Assembly: GCA_013214715.1 (NCBI GenBank)
Contig: JABSSB010000216.1
Span: 1-5,937, forward strand
DNA from: Paracoccaceae bacterium
GTDB taxonomy: Bacteria > Pseudomonadota > Alphaproteobacteria > Rhodobacterales > Rhodobacteraceae
Direction: 5' to 3'
Length of the DNA stretch: 5,937 nucleotides
Position numbers and translations under genes: made by a program. Shown here piece after piece: positions 1 through 5,402 of the stretch. The first letter of the stretch is position 1; each line of letters begins with the position of its first letter. The notes below the pieces were generated by a model that saw only the letters and a list, made by a program, of their open reading frames with translations, searched no databases and had not been told where the DNA came from.

Positions 1-78
1 TTTGGGGGACATATTGGGGGAGAGCTGATCAGCACGGATTGCCAAGCTACTGTTTTATATGAAAATAAAGAAGTAATG
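1..78. other. Downstream flank of tRNA-Phe, no gene seen
   Basis: This AT-richer tail follows the tRNA on the minus strand. It contains a 10-bp perfect palindrome GCTGATCAGC (24-33) and two copies of TTGGGGGA (2-9 and 14-21), 12 bp apart. There is no GC stem with T-tract to end the tRNA transcript. tRNA 3' ends are common integration sites, but no integrase gene or repeat of the tRNA end is visible here. Confidence 0.4.
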
Positions 79-153
79 TGGTGCCCGGGGGCGGAATCGA
101 ACCACCGACACGAGGATTTTCAATCCACTGCTCTACCCCTGAGCTACCCGGGC
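79..153 (-). tRNA. tRNA-Phe, anticodon GAA
   Basis: Read on the minus strand, a 75-nt cloverleaf folds with an encoded CCA end (79-81). The acceptor stem is a perfect 7-bp GCCCGGG/CCCGGGC with discriminator A. The D stem is GCUC/GAGC, the anticodon loop is UUGAAAA giving anticodon GAA (phenylalanine), and the T arm is GGUGG-UUCGAUU-CCGCC. The anticodon stem GUGGA/UCCUC pairs except for a U-U at the second pair. The tRNA delivers phenylalanine at UUU and UUC codons. It lies 100 bp downstream of yacG on the same strand, an order I recall from Rhodobacterales. A candidate promoter of its own lies at 184-212; read-through from yacG is also possible. Confidence 0.97.
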
Positions 154-183
154 ACGGGAAGGCGTGTTGCCTTGGGTGGAGGC

Positions 184-212
184 CTTCTATGCCCTGCATT
201 GCCGGGTGTCCA
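184..212 (-). promoter_or_regulatory. Candidate sigma-70-type promoter for tRNA-Phe
   Basis: On the minus strand TGGACA (212-207, five of six matches to TTGACA) is followed after exactly 17 nt by TAGAAG (189-184, four of six matches to TATAAT). Transcription would start near 177, giving a leader of about 24 nt before the mature tRNA 5' end at 153. This was found by eye; in GC-rich DNA such matches arise by chance, and no start-site data are available. Confidence 0.35.
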
Positions 213-222
213 GAGGGACAAG

Positions 223-246
223 GCAAAAAATCATACCCTTTTTCGC
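223..246 (-). other. Hairpin just after yacG
   Basis: The minus-strand transcript can pair GCGAAAAA (246-239) with TTTTTTGC (230-223) around an 8-nt loop: eight pairs including one G-U, lying eight bases past the yacG stop. The stem is A/U-rich and no T-tract follows outside it, so it is not a textbook terminator. It could mark the 3' end of the yacG mRNA or protect it. The function is a guess. Confidence 0.25.
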
Positions 247-253
247 AGCTATA

Positions 254-448
254 TCAGTGACGGGCTACATCATCGCCCGGGGCGTCTTCGGGCCCGCTTT
301 CTAACGCGTCATCGGACTCTTCTGTTGCCGGTCCCGGTACAACATACGCGCCGGTCATCCAGCGCCCCAGATCAATATCTGCGCATTTTCTTGAACAAAA
401 AGGTCGGTAGCGCGGCAGGCTGTATTCACCGCAAATCGGGCAATTCAT
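254..448 (-). CDS. yacG: DNA gyrase inhibitor YacG (zinc-ribbon protein)
   Basis: A 64-residue protein whose N-terminal half is the YacG zinc finger: C3-x2-C6, then C18-x3-C22, inside the family signature CPICG...RPFCSRKCADIDLGRW. E. coli YacG binds zinc and the GyrB C-terminal region and inhibits gyrase; the same role is inferred here. Residues 40-64 form an acidic, low-complexity tail, usual in this family. The ATG at 448 is preferred over the in-frame GTG at 451 because GGAGG lies 7 nt before it and the ATG overlaps the upstream RNase stop as TGATG, suggesting translational coupling. It is the last protein gene of the infA-maf-rng-yacG block. Confidence 0.93.
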   Translation of the reverse strand: MNCPICGEYSLPRYRPFCSRKCADIDLGRWMTGAYVVPGPATEESDDALESGPEDAPGDDVARH

Positions 449-1467
449 CACAAAACCTCCGACAAAGGCACGCGGCCGCGTTTGCGTTGCAATTCAAAAT
501 GGCCCAACGGCGTCCAGCCGGCCATGACCGTTTCTTCGCTGTCGGTACGCAAGGCCGTGCGCAGAACCTGTTCGAACGTCTTGCGGTCCTTTTTCGCCAT
601 CGGTGCGAGGTCCAGCGTGATCTGACCACCCAGCCCGCGCACACGCAGAATGCGGGGCAAGGCGCGCGCTGCGTCGATATTGGCCTTCAGCCCGGCGGCA
701 GGAGAGGTGTCTTTGCCGGTGTTGACATCCACGGCGACCAAAGCGCGGGTTGGTTCCACATACAGAAACGCCCCGCTTGTCAGCGGCACGGCACCGCCTT
801 GCAGCTGGTCCAGCGCGTCAAGAACACCGTGATCGACAAACCCGCCAGGTTTGGTCACGATCTCAGCCGGATCGGTCCATTCCCGCCAGGCCAGAAGATG
901 CGGTGTGTCTCCATCGGCCAACAGGGCCGGGTCGCGCCCGTCATCCTCCAGAACGCGCGCGGCCAGGGACTGCATCGCGTCAATATCTTCTGCGATGTCC
1001 TCATCGCGCGCGTCGGCACAGCTGGAGCGCAAGATCAACCCATAGGGGCTGTCGCCCAAGACGCCATCCGCCAAACCCAGCAGTGCATCGCGGCGGTCCT
1101 CATCGCGGATACTGCGGGACACATTGCGCCCCGGCGCTTCGGGCGTAATGATCGCGTAGCGGCTTTTGAACAAAAGCTTTGTCGTGACGGGGGTGGCCTT
1201 GCCCTCTTCCGGGAAACCGGTGACCTGCACCAGCAAAGCATCACCGGGGGCCAGCCCTTTGACTTGCCGCAGAAAGAACTTTCCGTCAGGTCCTGTCAGA
1301 AACATACCGCCTTGCCCTTTGACAGGGCGATCGGCCTTGGCGCGATAGATTGCGCCCGGCACCACAGCATCGCTGCCAAGGAAAAAGTCGTCCAACTGCC
1401 CATCCACCATGCGCGCGGCGGCTTCGCGCCCGGCTAGATGATCGAGGATGATCGTCTGACCTTTCAT
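448..1467 (-). CDS. rng: Ribonuclease E/G family endoribonuclease, short form
   Basis: A 339-residue RNase E/G catalytic domain, the enzyme that cleaves single-stranded A/U-rich RNA in rRNA maturation and mRNA decay. Aligning by memory to E. coli RNase E, the Mg-binding residues are kept: D303 and N305 as D247 and N249 in AVDVNTG, and D346 as D286 in GGQITLDLAPM. The 5'-sensor region RT appears as R147-S148 in YGLILRSS. Residues 37-82 resemble a reduced S1-like domain. The protein ends soon after the catalytic core, lacking the Zn-link CPxC and any long C-terminal scaffold, so it is far shorter than E. coli RNase E and shorter than RNase G; short forms are known in this order. The start at 1467 overlaps the maf stop as ATGA; a longer reading to 1623 would run antisense-free through maf coding DNA and is not conserved in character. 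No clear Shine-Dalgarno is seen, so coupling to maf is likely. Confidence 0.92.
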   Translation of the reverse strand: MKGQTIILDHLAGREAAARMVDGQLDDFFLGSDAVVPGAIYRAKADRPVKGQGGMFLTGPDGKFFLRQVKGLAPGDALLVQVTGFPEEGKATPVTTKLLFKSRYAIITPEAPGRNVSRSIRDEDRRDALLGLADGVLGDSPYGLILRSSCADARDEDIAEDIDAMQSLAARVLEDDGRDPALLADGDTPHLLAWREWTDPAEIVTKPGGFVDHGVLDALDQLQGGAVPLTSGAFLYVEPTRALVAVDVNTGKDTSPAAGLKANIDAARALPRILRVRGLGGQITLDLAPMAKKDRKTFEQVLRTALRTDSEETVMAGWTPLGHFELQRKRGRVPLSEVL

Positions 1468-2042
1468 GCGGCCACGCCCAGCGGGTCCAAGCCTGCTGCC
1501 CGCAGCAAGCTCGCTGTTTCGGCTAGCGGCAAACCGACGATCCCTGTGAACGACCCCGAAATCCAGGGGATGAATGCACCCGCTGGACCTTGGATGGCGT
1601 AGCCGCCTGCCTTGCCGTCCCAATCGCTGGTGGCGAGATAGCCGTTTACCTCAGCATCAGACAGCGATTTCATTTTCACTTGACTGACCACATCGCGGGC
1701 CCAGATCCGATCGCCGCGCCGCACTGCCACGGCGGTGATGACACGGTGACGGCGACCGCTGAGAGCATGCAAAAACTCGGCCGCTTCCCCGGCATTGGCC
1801 GGTTTGCCCAAAATACGCCGGCCAAGAGCTACGGTCGTATCGGCGCAGAGGACAACATCATCCGGGCCTGCCGCGATTGCGGCGACCTTGGCGCGCGTGA
1901 TGCGGGTGCAATAGGGGCGCGGCAACTCGCCCTTTTCGGGAGTCTCGTCGATATCGGGGGGACGGATCGCATCGGGCACGACCCCAAGCTGGGCCAGCAG
2001 ATCACGCCTGCGCGGACTGCCCGAGCCCAGAATGAACGCCAT
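1464..2042 (-). CDS. maf: Maf-family nucleoside triphosphate pyrophosphatase
   Basis: A 192-residue Maf/HAM1-type house-cleaning pyrophosphatase, which hydrolyses non-canonical or excess NTPs to NMP and pyrophosphate in the cytoplasm. Visible family motifs are GSGSPRRRDLL at residues 6-16 (phosphate binding), E33 in IDET, K52, the catalytic D68 in CADTTV, K80 in GKP, Q151 in GYAIQG, and the C-terminal GSFTGIVGLPL. The YAIQG context is like dTTP/UTP-type Maf (YhdE) rather than the m7GTP-type YceF, but I would not fix the substrate from this alone. The length is normal. The ATG lies 2 nt after the infA stop with no strong ribosome site, and the stop overlaps the RNase start (ATGA), so it probably depends on translation from infA. 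Confidence 0.94.
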   Translation of the reverse strand: MAFILGSGSPRRRDLLAQLGVVPDAIRPPDIDETPEKGELPRPYCTRITRAKVAAIAAGPDDVVLCADTTVALGRRILGKPANAGEAAEFLHALSGRRHRVITAVAVRRGDRIWARDVVSQVKMKSLSDAEVNGYLATSDWDGKAGGYAIQGPAGAFIPWISGSFTGIVGLPLAETASLLRAAGLDPLGVAA

Positions 2043-2044
2043 GA

Positions 2045-2263
2045 TTACTTGAAGCGATAATTGATCCGACCTTTGGTCAGATCATAAGGGGTCATTTCGA
2101 CCTGAACCTTGTCGCCAGCCAGAACGCGGATGCGGTTCTTGCGCATCTTGCCTGCCGTATGTGCGATGATCTCATGGCCATTTTCAAGCTCGACCCGAAA
2201 CGTCGCATTGGGCAGGAGTTCCTTCACGACACCGGGAAATTCGAGCGTATCTTCCTTGGCCAT
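2045..2263 (-). CDS. infA: Translation initiation factor IF-1
   Basis: Exactly 72 residues, the standard IF-1 size, forming a single S1-like OB fold. It matches E. coli IF-1 nearly throughout: MAKED start, FRVELENGHEIIAH, GKMRKNRIRVLAGDKVQVEMTPYDL and KGRINYRFK. IF-1 binds the A site of the 30S subunit and assists IF-2 and IF-3 in initiation. The start at 2263 is chosen over an upstream in-frame start at 2326 because MAKED is the conserved N-terminus and GGAG lies 5 nt before it. It leads the infA-maf-rng-yacG block. A hairpin with a T-tract sits only about 15 nt upstream of the start codon (see 2278-2301). Confidence 0.99.
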   Translation of the reverse strand: MAKEDTLEFPGVVKELLPNATFRVELENGHEIIAHTAGKMRKNRIRVLAGDKVQVEMTPYDLTKGRINYRFK

Positions 2264-2277
2264 GTTGTCTCCATCAC

Positions 2278-2301
2278 AAAAAGCCCGGCTGAAGTGCGGG
2301 C
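2278..2301 (-). terminator. Terminator-like hairpin between the nitrilase gene and infA
   Basis: The minus-strand transcript contains GCCCG (2301-2297), a 9-nt loop, CGGGC (2287-2283), then five T residues (2282-2278). This is a short but all-GC stem followed at once by a T-tract, the form of an intrinsic terminator. It lies 43 nt past the nitrilase stop and ends 14 nt before the infA start, just upstream of the infA ribosome-binding site. It probably limits read-through from the upstream operon; it could also act as a leader structure for infA. The 5-bp stem is at the weak end. Confidence 0.5.
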
Positions 2302-2307
2302 AGGGGG

Positions 2308-2336
2308 TAAATGCGCTCATTCGCATCGGTTTTCAA
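2308..2336 (-). promoter_or_regulatory. Possible infA promoter (good -35, poor -10)
   Basis: In the 80-bp gap before infA, the minus strand has TTGAAA (2336-2331, four of six matches to TTGACA, the first four plus the last counted by position) and, 17 nt later, CATTTA (2313-2308), a poor match to TATAAT. A start near 2301 would put the hairpin at 2278-2301 at the very 5' end of the infA mRNA. infA-type genes normally have their own strong promoter, and this gap is the only non-coding place for one, but the motif evidence is weak. Confidence 0.25.
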
Positions 2337-2343
2337 GGGGAAA

Positions 2344-3225
2344 TCAGGTCAATGCCTGTCTTGTGACCTTCAGGCGTGGCATCTGTTCATCCCAATGGGC
2401 ACGGTTGAGGACATGCCCATCGGCGCGGACTTCGGCAATGGCGGACAGATCGACTTCGGCATAGGTCCAACCGGGTTGGTTCAAGCTGCCTTCGGCCAGA
2501 ACGCCCGTTGCAGGGAAGCCCTTGTCCGGCGGACCAAAGACACCGCCCATGCCGGTGTTCATATCCACTGCCGGGCACCAGTCTGCTGCCCCGACCAGCG
2601 ACGCCATCGCCGTCACACATTGGTTTTCCAGCGCCCGCGCCATCGACCCGATCCGCACCCGCCAATAGCCTGACAGAGCCTCGGTGCAGGAGGGGGCAAG
2701 GATCACATCAGCTTCGGACAACGCGCGCCCGAGCAGGGGGAATTCGCTGTCATAACAAATCAACACGCCGATGCGGCCAAGCGTCGTGTCGAAAATCTGC
2801 AAGCCGTTGCCAGGCACCACATCCATCTCGTTCCGCTCATACCGGGTCATGATCTGTTTGTCCTGCGCCGCCACATGGCCACCAGGCGTGATAAGCCGAG
2901 CTCGGTTGATCGGGCGCGGCCCAAGGGATGGGTCATAGATCGGGGCTGAGGCTGCGAGAATATACACCTGATGCTCTGCGGCGAGCTTTTGGTGAAGCTG
3001 ATCAGCTTCGGCAATGCGTTCGGATACGGCGCATATGGATTGTTCGACATCGCCCGCCACATTGGTGCCGGCAAGGCTCGCCAGTTCCATCGCGCCATAT
3101 TCGGGGAAGGTCAGCAGATCAGCCCCGGCTGCCGCGGCGGTGCCGACCCAGTTTGACAATTTGTCTTCATATTGGGACCAACTGTCCAGCCAATCCAGCG
3201 GGTAGGCCGCGGTTGCTATTTTCAT
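2344..3225 (-). CDS. Carbon-nitrogen hydrolase (nitrilase superfamily)
   Basis: A 293-residue single-domain nitrilase-superfamily hydrolase. The E-K-C catalytic triad is visible: E42 in LTFPEYGAMEL, K123 in AAQDKQIMTRYERNE and the nucleophile C157 in IGVLICYDSEFP; E130 or E133 may be the second conserved glutamate. No signal peptide or membrane segment is seen, so it is cytoplasmic. Family members cleave amides, nitriles or carbamates; the natural substrate here is unknown. The sequence style recalls the branch in which the nitrilase domain is fused to an N-terminal GNAT (RimI-like) domain, and here a separate GNAT gene lies directly upstream. The start overlaps the GNAT stop (ATGA at 3225-3222), and a strong GGAGGA lies 6 nt before the ATG. 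A terminator-like hairpin follows. Confidence 0.92.
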   Translation of the reverse strand: MKIATAAYPLDWLDSWSQYEDKLSNWVGTAAAAGADLLTFPEYGAMELASLAGTNVAGDVEQSICAVSERIAEADQLHQKLAAEHQVYILAASAPIYDPSLGPRPINRARLITPGGHVAAQDKQIMTRYERNEMDVVPGNGLQIFDTTLGRIGVLICYDSEFPLLGRALSEADVILAPSCTEALSGYWRVRIGSMARALENQCVTAMASLVGAADWCPAVDMNTGMGGVFGPPDKGFPATGVLAEGSLNQPGWTYAEVDLSAIAEVRADGHVLNRAHWDEQMPRLKVTRQALT

Positions 3226-3824
3226 GGCCTGTCCTCCGAGCTGAGAGACCGCATCCAGAATTGCAGCGGTTTGCTGGTTTCATCAAGCTGGTCAATATCC
3301 TTCCAGCGGAACTCTGCCACGACCCCGTCCAGTGGGGCATAGCCGCGCTTGCGCCAGAACGCGTCCAGCGGTTGATAGTCGGTAGGGCGCAGCGGGTGGT
3401 CTGCCGGACGGATCACGCCGCAGAAGGCCGAACAATCAAAACCCATCGCCCGCGCATGGGCTTCGCGATGGTCGAAGAACCCATGCCCGACGCCTTGCCC
3501 GCGATATTTGGGCAGAAGCACAGATTCGGCGCAGTAGAAGATACGCGCCAAATCCAGCCCGGTTGAAGCAAAAGGCGTGGCAAATTCCGTTGCGTGGTCT
3601 TGCATCGGGGCGCCTGTTGCTGCGCCGATGATCTGGTCGCCGTCAAAAGCAGCCACGATGATCGCGCGGTCCGAACGGCTGAAATCTGCCAGATAGTCAC
3701 GCTCATACCCGAGATCGCCATCATACAGATAGGGCCAGTCCCGAAAGACCGCGATCCGAAGTCGCGCGACATCGTCGATCGCATCCGCCAGCGTCGCGCC
3801 GGTCAGAGGCTCAAGCCGGATCAT
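3222..3824 (-). CDS. GNAT family N-acetyltransferase
   Basis: A 200-residue protein with a single GNAT fold. The acetyl-CoA pyrophosphate loop, motif A, is SVLLPKYRGQGVG at residues 101-113, preceded by a strand (IIVAAFDGDQIIGAATG, 55-71) and followed by FFDHREAHARAMGF. The C-terminal part contains FWRKRGYAPL, typical of the last GNAT strand region. It should transfer an acetyl or acyl group from CoA to an amine; the substrate is unknown. The ATG at 3824 is chosen because it overlaps the upstream stop as ATGA; an alternative in-frame start at 3845 would add seven residues and overlap the upstream gene by 25 bp. The downstream overlap with the nitrilase gene suggests a paired function, in the order of known GNAT-nitrilase fusions. 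Confidence 0.9.
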   Translation of the reverse strand: MIRLEPLTGATLADAIDDVARLRIAVFRDWPYLYDGDLGYERDYLADFSRSDRAIIVAAFDGDQIIGAATGAPMQDHATEFATPFASTGLDLARIFYCAESVLLPKYRGQGVGHGFFDHREAHARAMGFDCSAFCGVIRPADHPLRPTDYQPLDAFWRKRGYAPLDGVVAEFRWKDIDQLDETSKPLQFWMRSLSSEDRP

Positions 3825-4213
3825 GTAGAGACCTGTTTGACCCAATCGGCAAGGTTGTAATAGGTCGTCACGCGTGTGATCAGGCCGTTTTCAACTTCAA
3901 AGAACGACCCTGCGGGCAGGCGATAGGTCTGGCCGCGCGCCTCTGGCAGGCCGGGATCAGTGACCAGATAGGTGCCGTTCACGATGTATTCCGCCGCCGC
4001 GCGGGTGCCGCCCTTTGCTTCGAGGATCACCATATCGGTCAGCGTTTCGTCATAGCTGCGGGACATGTGTTCGCAAAAGCTGCGAAACAGGGGTTTGCCG
4101 CGCCGGATCTGGCCTTCATTCACATGATGGGCCACATCTTCGGACAGGCAGTCCAGCATAGCATCAATGTCACCGGCGTTGAACGCGTCGAAATAGGCGT
4201 GGATGATCTGCAT
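3821..4213 (-). CDS. NTF2/SnoaL-like protein, ketosteroid-isomerase-related
   Basis: A 130-residue protein with the cone-shaped NTF2-like fold pattern: helix 1 IIHAYFDAFNAGDIDAMLDCL (3-23), then SEDVAHHVNEG, RGKPLFRSFCEHM, and C-terminal strands EYIVNGTY, RLPAGSFFEVENGLITRVTTYYNLADWVKQ. The pocket is lined with polar and aromatic residues (H29, H30, N32, Y118, Y119, N120), but no specific catalytic pair can be assigned. Proteins of this kind include small isomerases, hydrolases and binding proteins; it is often annotated only as nuclear transport factor 2 family. It has the best ribosome site of the cluster, AAGGAGG 4 nt before the ATG, inside the end of the phosphatase gene, and overlaps its stop as TAATG. 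It is followed by the GNAT gene with an ATGA overlap. Confidence 0.88.
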   Translation of the reverse strand: MQIIHAYFDAFNAGDIDAMLDCLSEDVAHHVNEGQIRRGKPLFRSFCEHMSRSYDETLTDMVILEAKGGTRAAAEYIVNGTYLVTDPGLPEARGQTYRLPAGSFFEVENGLITRVTTYYNLADWVKQVST

Positions 4214-4668
4214 TATGCCTCCTTGGGTGGGCCCCAGCGATCGATCAGGCGTGCGATGATCTGATCGCGGCTTTCGCGATACCTTGCCAGCTTGGCCTCG
4301 CGCTGTTCGGCCAACCCGGTGGGGTCGAGGATGGGCCAGTAGTCGACCTCAAGGTGAAAAACCCGTGTCAGATCCAGCGCGCGGCGTTGGCTGGCTGGGG
4401 ACAGCGCGACAACCAGATCGAAGGAGCTGAGGTCATCGCCCCACTCTTCCATCTCATCAAAGCTGCGCGACCTGTGGCGCGACAGTTCCACGCCCAACTC
4501 GCTGCACACAGCCACGGCAAAGCCGTCGATTTCCATGTCATTCTTTACGCCCACGGACTGCACATAGGTTTCCGTGCCATAGAATTTTTTCATGATGCCT
4601 TCGGCCATAGGAGAGCGTACCGAATTATGGTCACAACAAAACAGGACCGATTGCGGCAACCCCTCCAT
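4213..4668 (-). CDS. Low-molecular-weight protein tyrosine phosphatase / ArsC-like protein
   Basis: A 151-residue LMW phosphatase family protein. The N-terminal P-loop is FCCDHNSVRSPMAEG, giving the CX5RS signature with nucleophile C12 and R18. The general-acid Asp-Pro pair is D115-P116 in WPILDPTG. The family includes protein-tyrosine phosphatases and thioredoxin-coupled arsenate reductases; the extra resolving cysteines of arsenate reductases are not clearly present, so a phosphatase role is preferred, although C11 lies next to the nucleophile. The start at 4668 is an ATG 4 nt after the UPF0262 stop; an in-frame TTG at 4683 is possible but weaker. It follows UPF0262, a pairing I recall from Rhodobacterales, and its stop overlaps the next gene (TAATG). 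Confidence 0.9.
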   Translation of the reverse strand: MEGLPQSVLFCCDHNSVRSPMAEGIMKKFYGTETYVQSVGVKNDMEIDGFAVAVCSELGVELSRHRSRSFDEMEEWGDDLSSFDLVVALSPASQRRALDLTRVFHLEVDYWPILDPTGLAEQREAKLARYRESRDQIIARLIDRWGPPKEA

Positions 4669-4672
4669 CCCG

Positions 4673-5152
4673 TCAGCCCCCAAAATGCAGCACGCAGATC
4701 AGCGTGAACAGGCGACGGGCGGTGTCAGTATCGACCTCGACCTTGCCCTCAAGCCGTTCCTGCAACACGCGGCTGCCTTCATTGTGGATACCGCGACGGG
4801 CCATGTCGATGGTTTCGATCTGACTGGGCGGCAGGGTTTTGACCGCCTCGAAATAGCTTTCGCAGATCTGGAAATAATCTTTGACCACCTGCCGAAACGG
4901 CCCCAGGGACAGTTGGAATTCGACCACCGGATCGTCCGTTTCGGTGGCGATGGCAAATACCAGCCGCCGGTCGCGGATCGACAAGGCCAGCTTGAACGGC
5001 CCTTCGGGTGCCGCGCGATCATCGCGGGCGGGCAAGGCAAAGCTGTTCTTTTCCAGCAAATCAAAGATCGCGACCTTCCGCTCCTGCTCGATCTCGGGCG
5101 TGGGCGGAGGCAGGTTGCTGTCATCCAGCGATACATCGATCAGTTTTGCCAT
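4673..5152 (-). CDS. UPF0262 family protein of unknown function
   Basis: A 159-residue soluble protein recognised as UPF0262, an alphaproteobacterial family without assigned function. Family hallmarks are the N-terminal LIDVSLDD, the ERKVAIFDLLEKNSFALP block (24-41), GPFKLALSIRDRRLVFAI (51-68), and the C-terminal helical segment YFQICESYFEAVKTLPPSQIETIDMARRGIHNEGSRVLQERL ending LFTLICVLHFG. The start at 5152 fits the family N-terminus, with AGGA 8 nt upstream; an in-frame extension to 5284 encodes unrelated, low-quality sequence crossing the hairpins and is rejected. In relatives this gene follows hisD; here 250 bp of non-coding DNA and an IS3 element lie upstream instead. Nothing in the sequence indicates an enzyme active site. 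Confidence 0.9.
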   Translation of the reverse strand: MAKLIDVSLDDSNLPPPTPEIEQERKVAIFDLLEKNSFALPARDDRAAPEGPFKLALSIRDRRLVFAIATETDDPVVEFQLSLGPFRQVVKDYFQICESYFEAVKTLPPSQIETIDMARRGIHNEGSRVLQERLEGKVEVDTDTARRLFTLICVLHFGG

Positions 5153-5402
5153 ACTGAAATTCCTGAACCAGTTTGTTCTCCGACTGTGTTTAGTCGGCGG
5201 TCCCGGCATTTGAAAGATGTCATTCAAAGATGTTGGCGGGTTGAGAGAGCAAGCCACTTTGTTGATGCAACTCAAGCGCTGCATCGCTCGGTCTTTGAAC
5301 GGGCTTACCTCCGACGCCCATCCCGCCTCTTGTCCTGGTGTGGGACGAAAGCTCGCCCACGCAGGCTATGATAGCTCATCATGTGGAGGTGCCATCTGAC
5401 GG
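5153..5402. other. Non-coding, hairpin-rich stretch between UPF0262 and the IS element
   Basis: No credible gene is seen on either strand: the open frames crossing it are short or are extensions with no recognisable family. It holds five small inverted repeats: CCGACT/AGTCGG (5180-5197), TTTGAA/TTCAAA (5209-5228), GATGCA/TGCATC (5264-5285), GTGGG-A-CGA/TCG-CCCAC (5340-5360) and ATGAT/ATCAT (5368-5382). Two copies of AAAGATGT are 13 bp apart (5213 and 5226). The promoter and leader of UPF0262 may lie here, but no convincing -35/-10 pair was found. The part beyond about 5238 could be debris of another mobile element; I cannot name it. Confidence 0.5.
5180..5197 (-). repeat. Perfect 6-bp inverted repeat in the UPF0262 upstream region
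   Basis: CCGACT and AGTCGG flank a 6-nt spacer, 28 bp before the UPF0262 start codon. As RNA it folds to a compact stem-loop in the leader; as DNA it could be an operator. No T-tract follows on either strand, so it is unlikely to be a terminator. Confidence 0.35.

Noticed and set aside
2..21. Two TTGGGGGA copies suggesting a repeat array
   Set aside because: Only two 8-bp copies are present, at the window edge; not enough for a CRISPR, iteron or other array.
24..33. Palindrome GCTGATCAGC, sharing TGATCAGC with the proposed IS end at 5403
   Set aside because: The shared 8 bases are mostly self-complementary and short; nothing else around the site resembles the IS end, so it is likely chance.
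76..1437. Long plus-strand open frame of 453 codons opposite RNase E/G and yacG
   Set aside because: It begins inside the tRNA and runs antisense to two conserved genes; the translation shows no recognisable domain and is typical of shadow frames in GC-rich DNA.
1468..1623. 52-residue N-terminal extension of the RNase frame
   Set aside because: It lies wholly within maf coding sequence, is not like the family, and the ATGA overlap at 1467 gives the conserved start.
2264..2326. Extended IF-1 start at 2326
   Set aside because: The MAKED start at 2263 is the invariant IF-1 N-terminus and has a ribosome site; the extension would cross the terminator-like hairpin.
4213..4668. Arsenic resistance operon suggested by ArsC-like annotation
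   Set aside because: There is no arsR, arsB/acr3 or arsH nearby and the clear second and third redox cysteines of arsenate reductases are not seen.
5153..5284. 44-residue N-terminal extension of UPF0262
   Set aside because: The added residues do not resemble the family and the start at 5152 has a ribosome site and the conserved LIDV N-terminus.
4592..5371. Plus-strand frame of 259 codons opposite UPF0262 and continuing into the non-coding stretch
   Set aside because: Most of it is antisense to UPF0262 and no protein family is recognisable in the translation.
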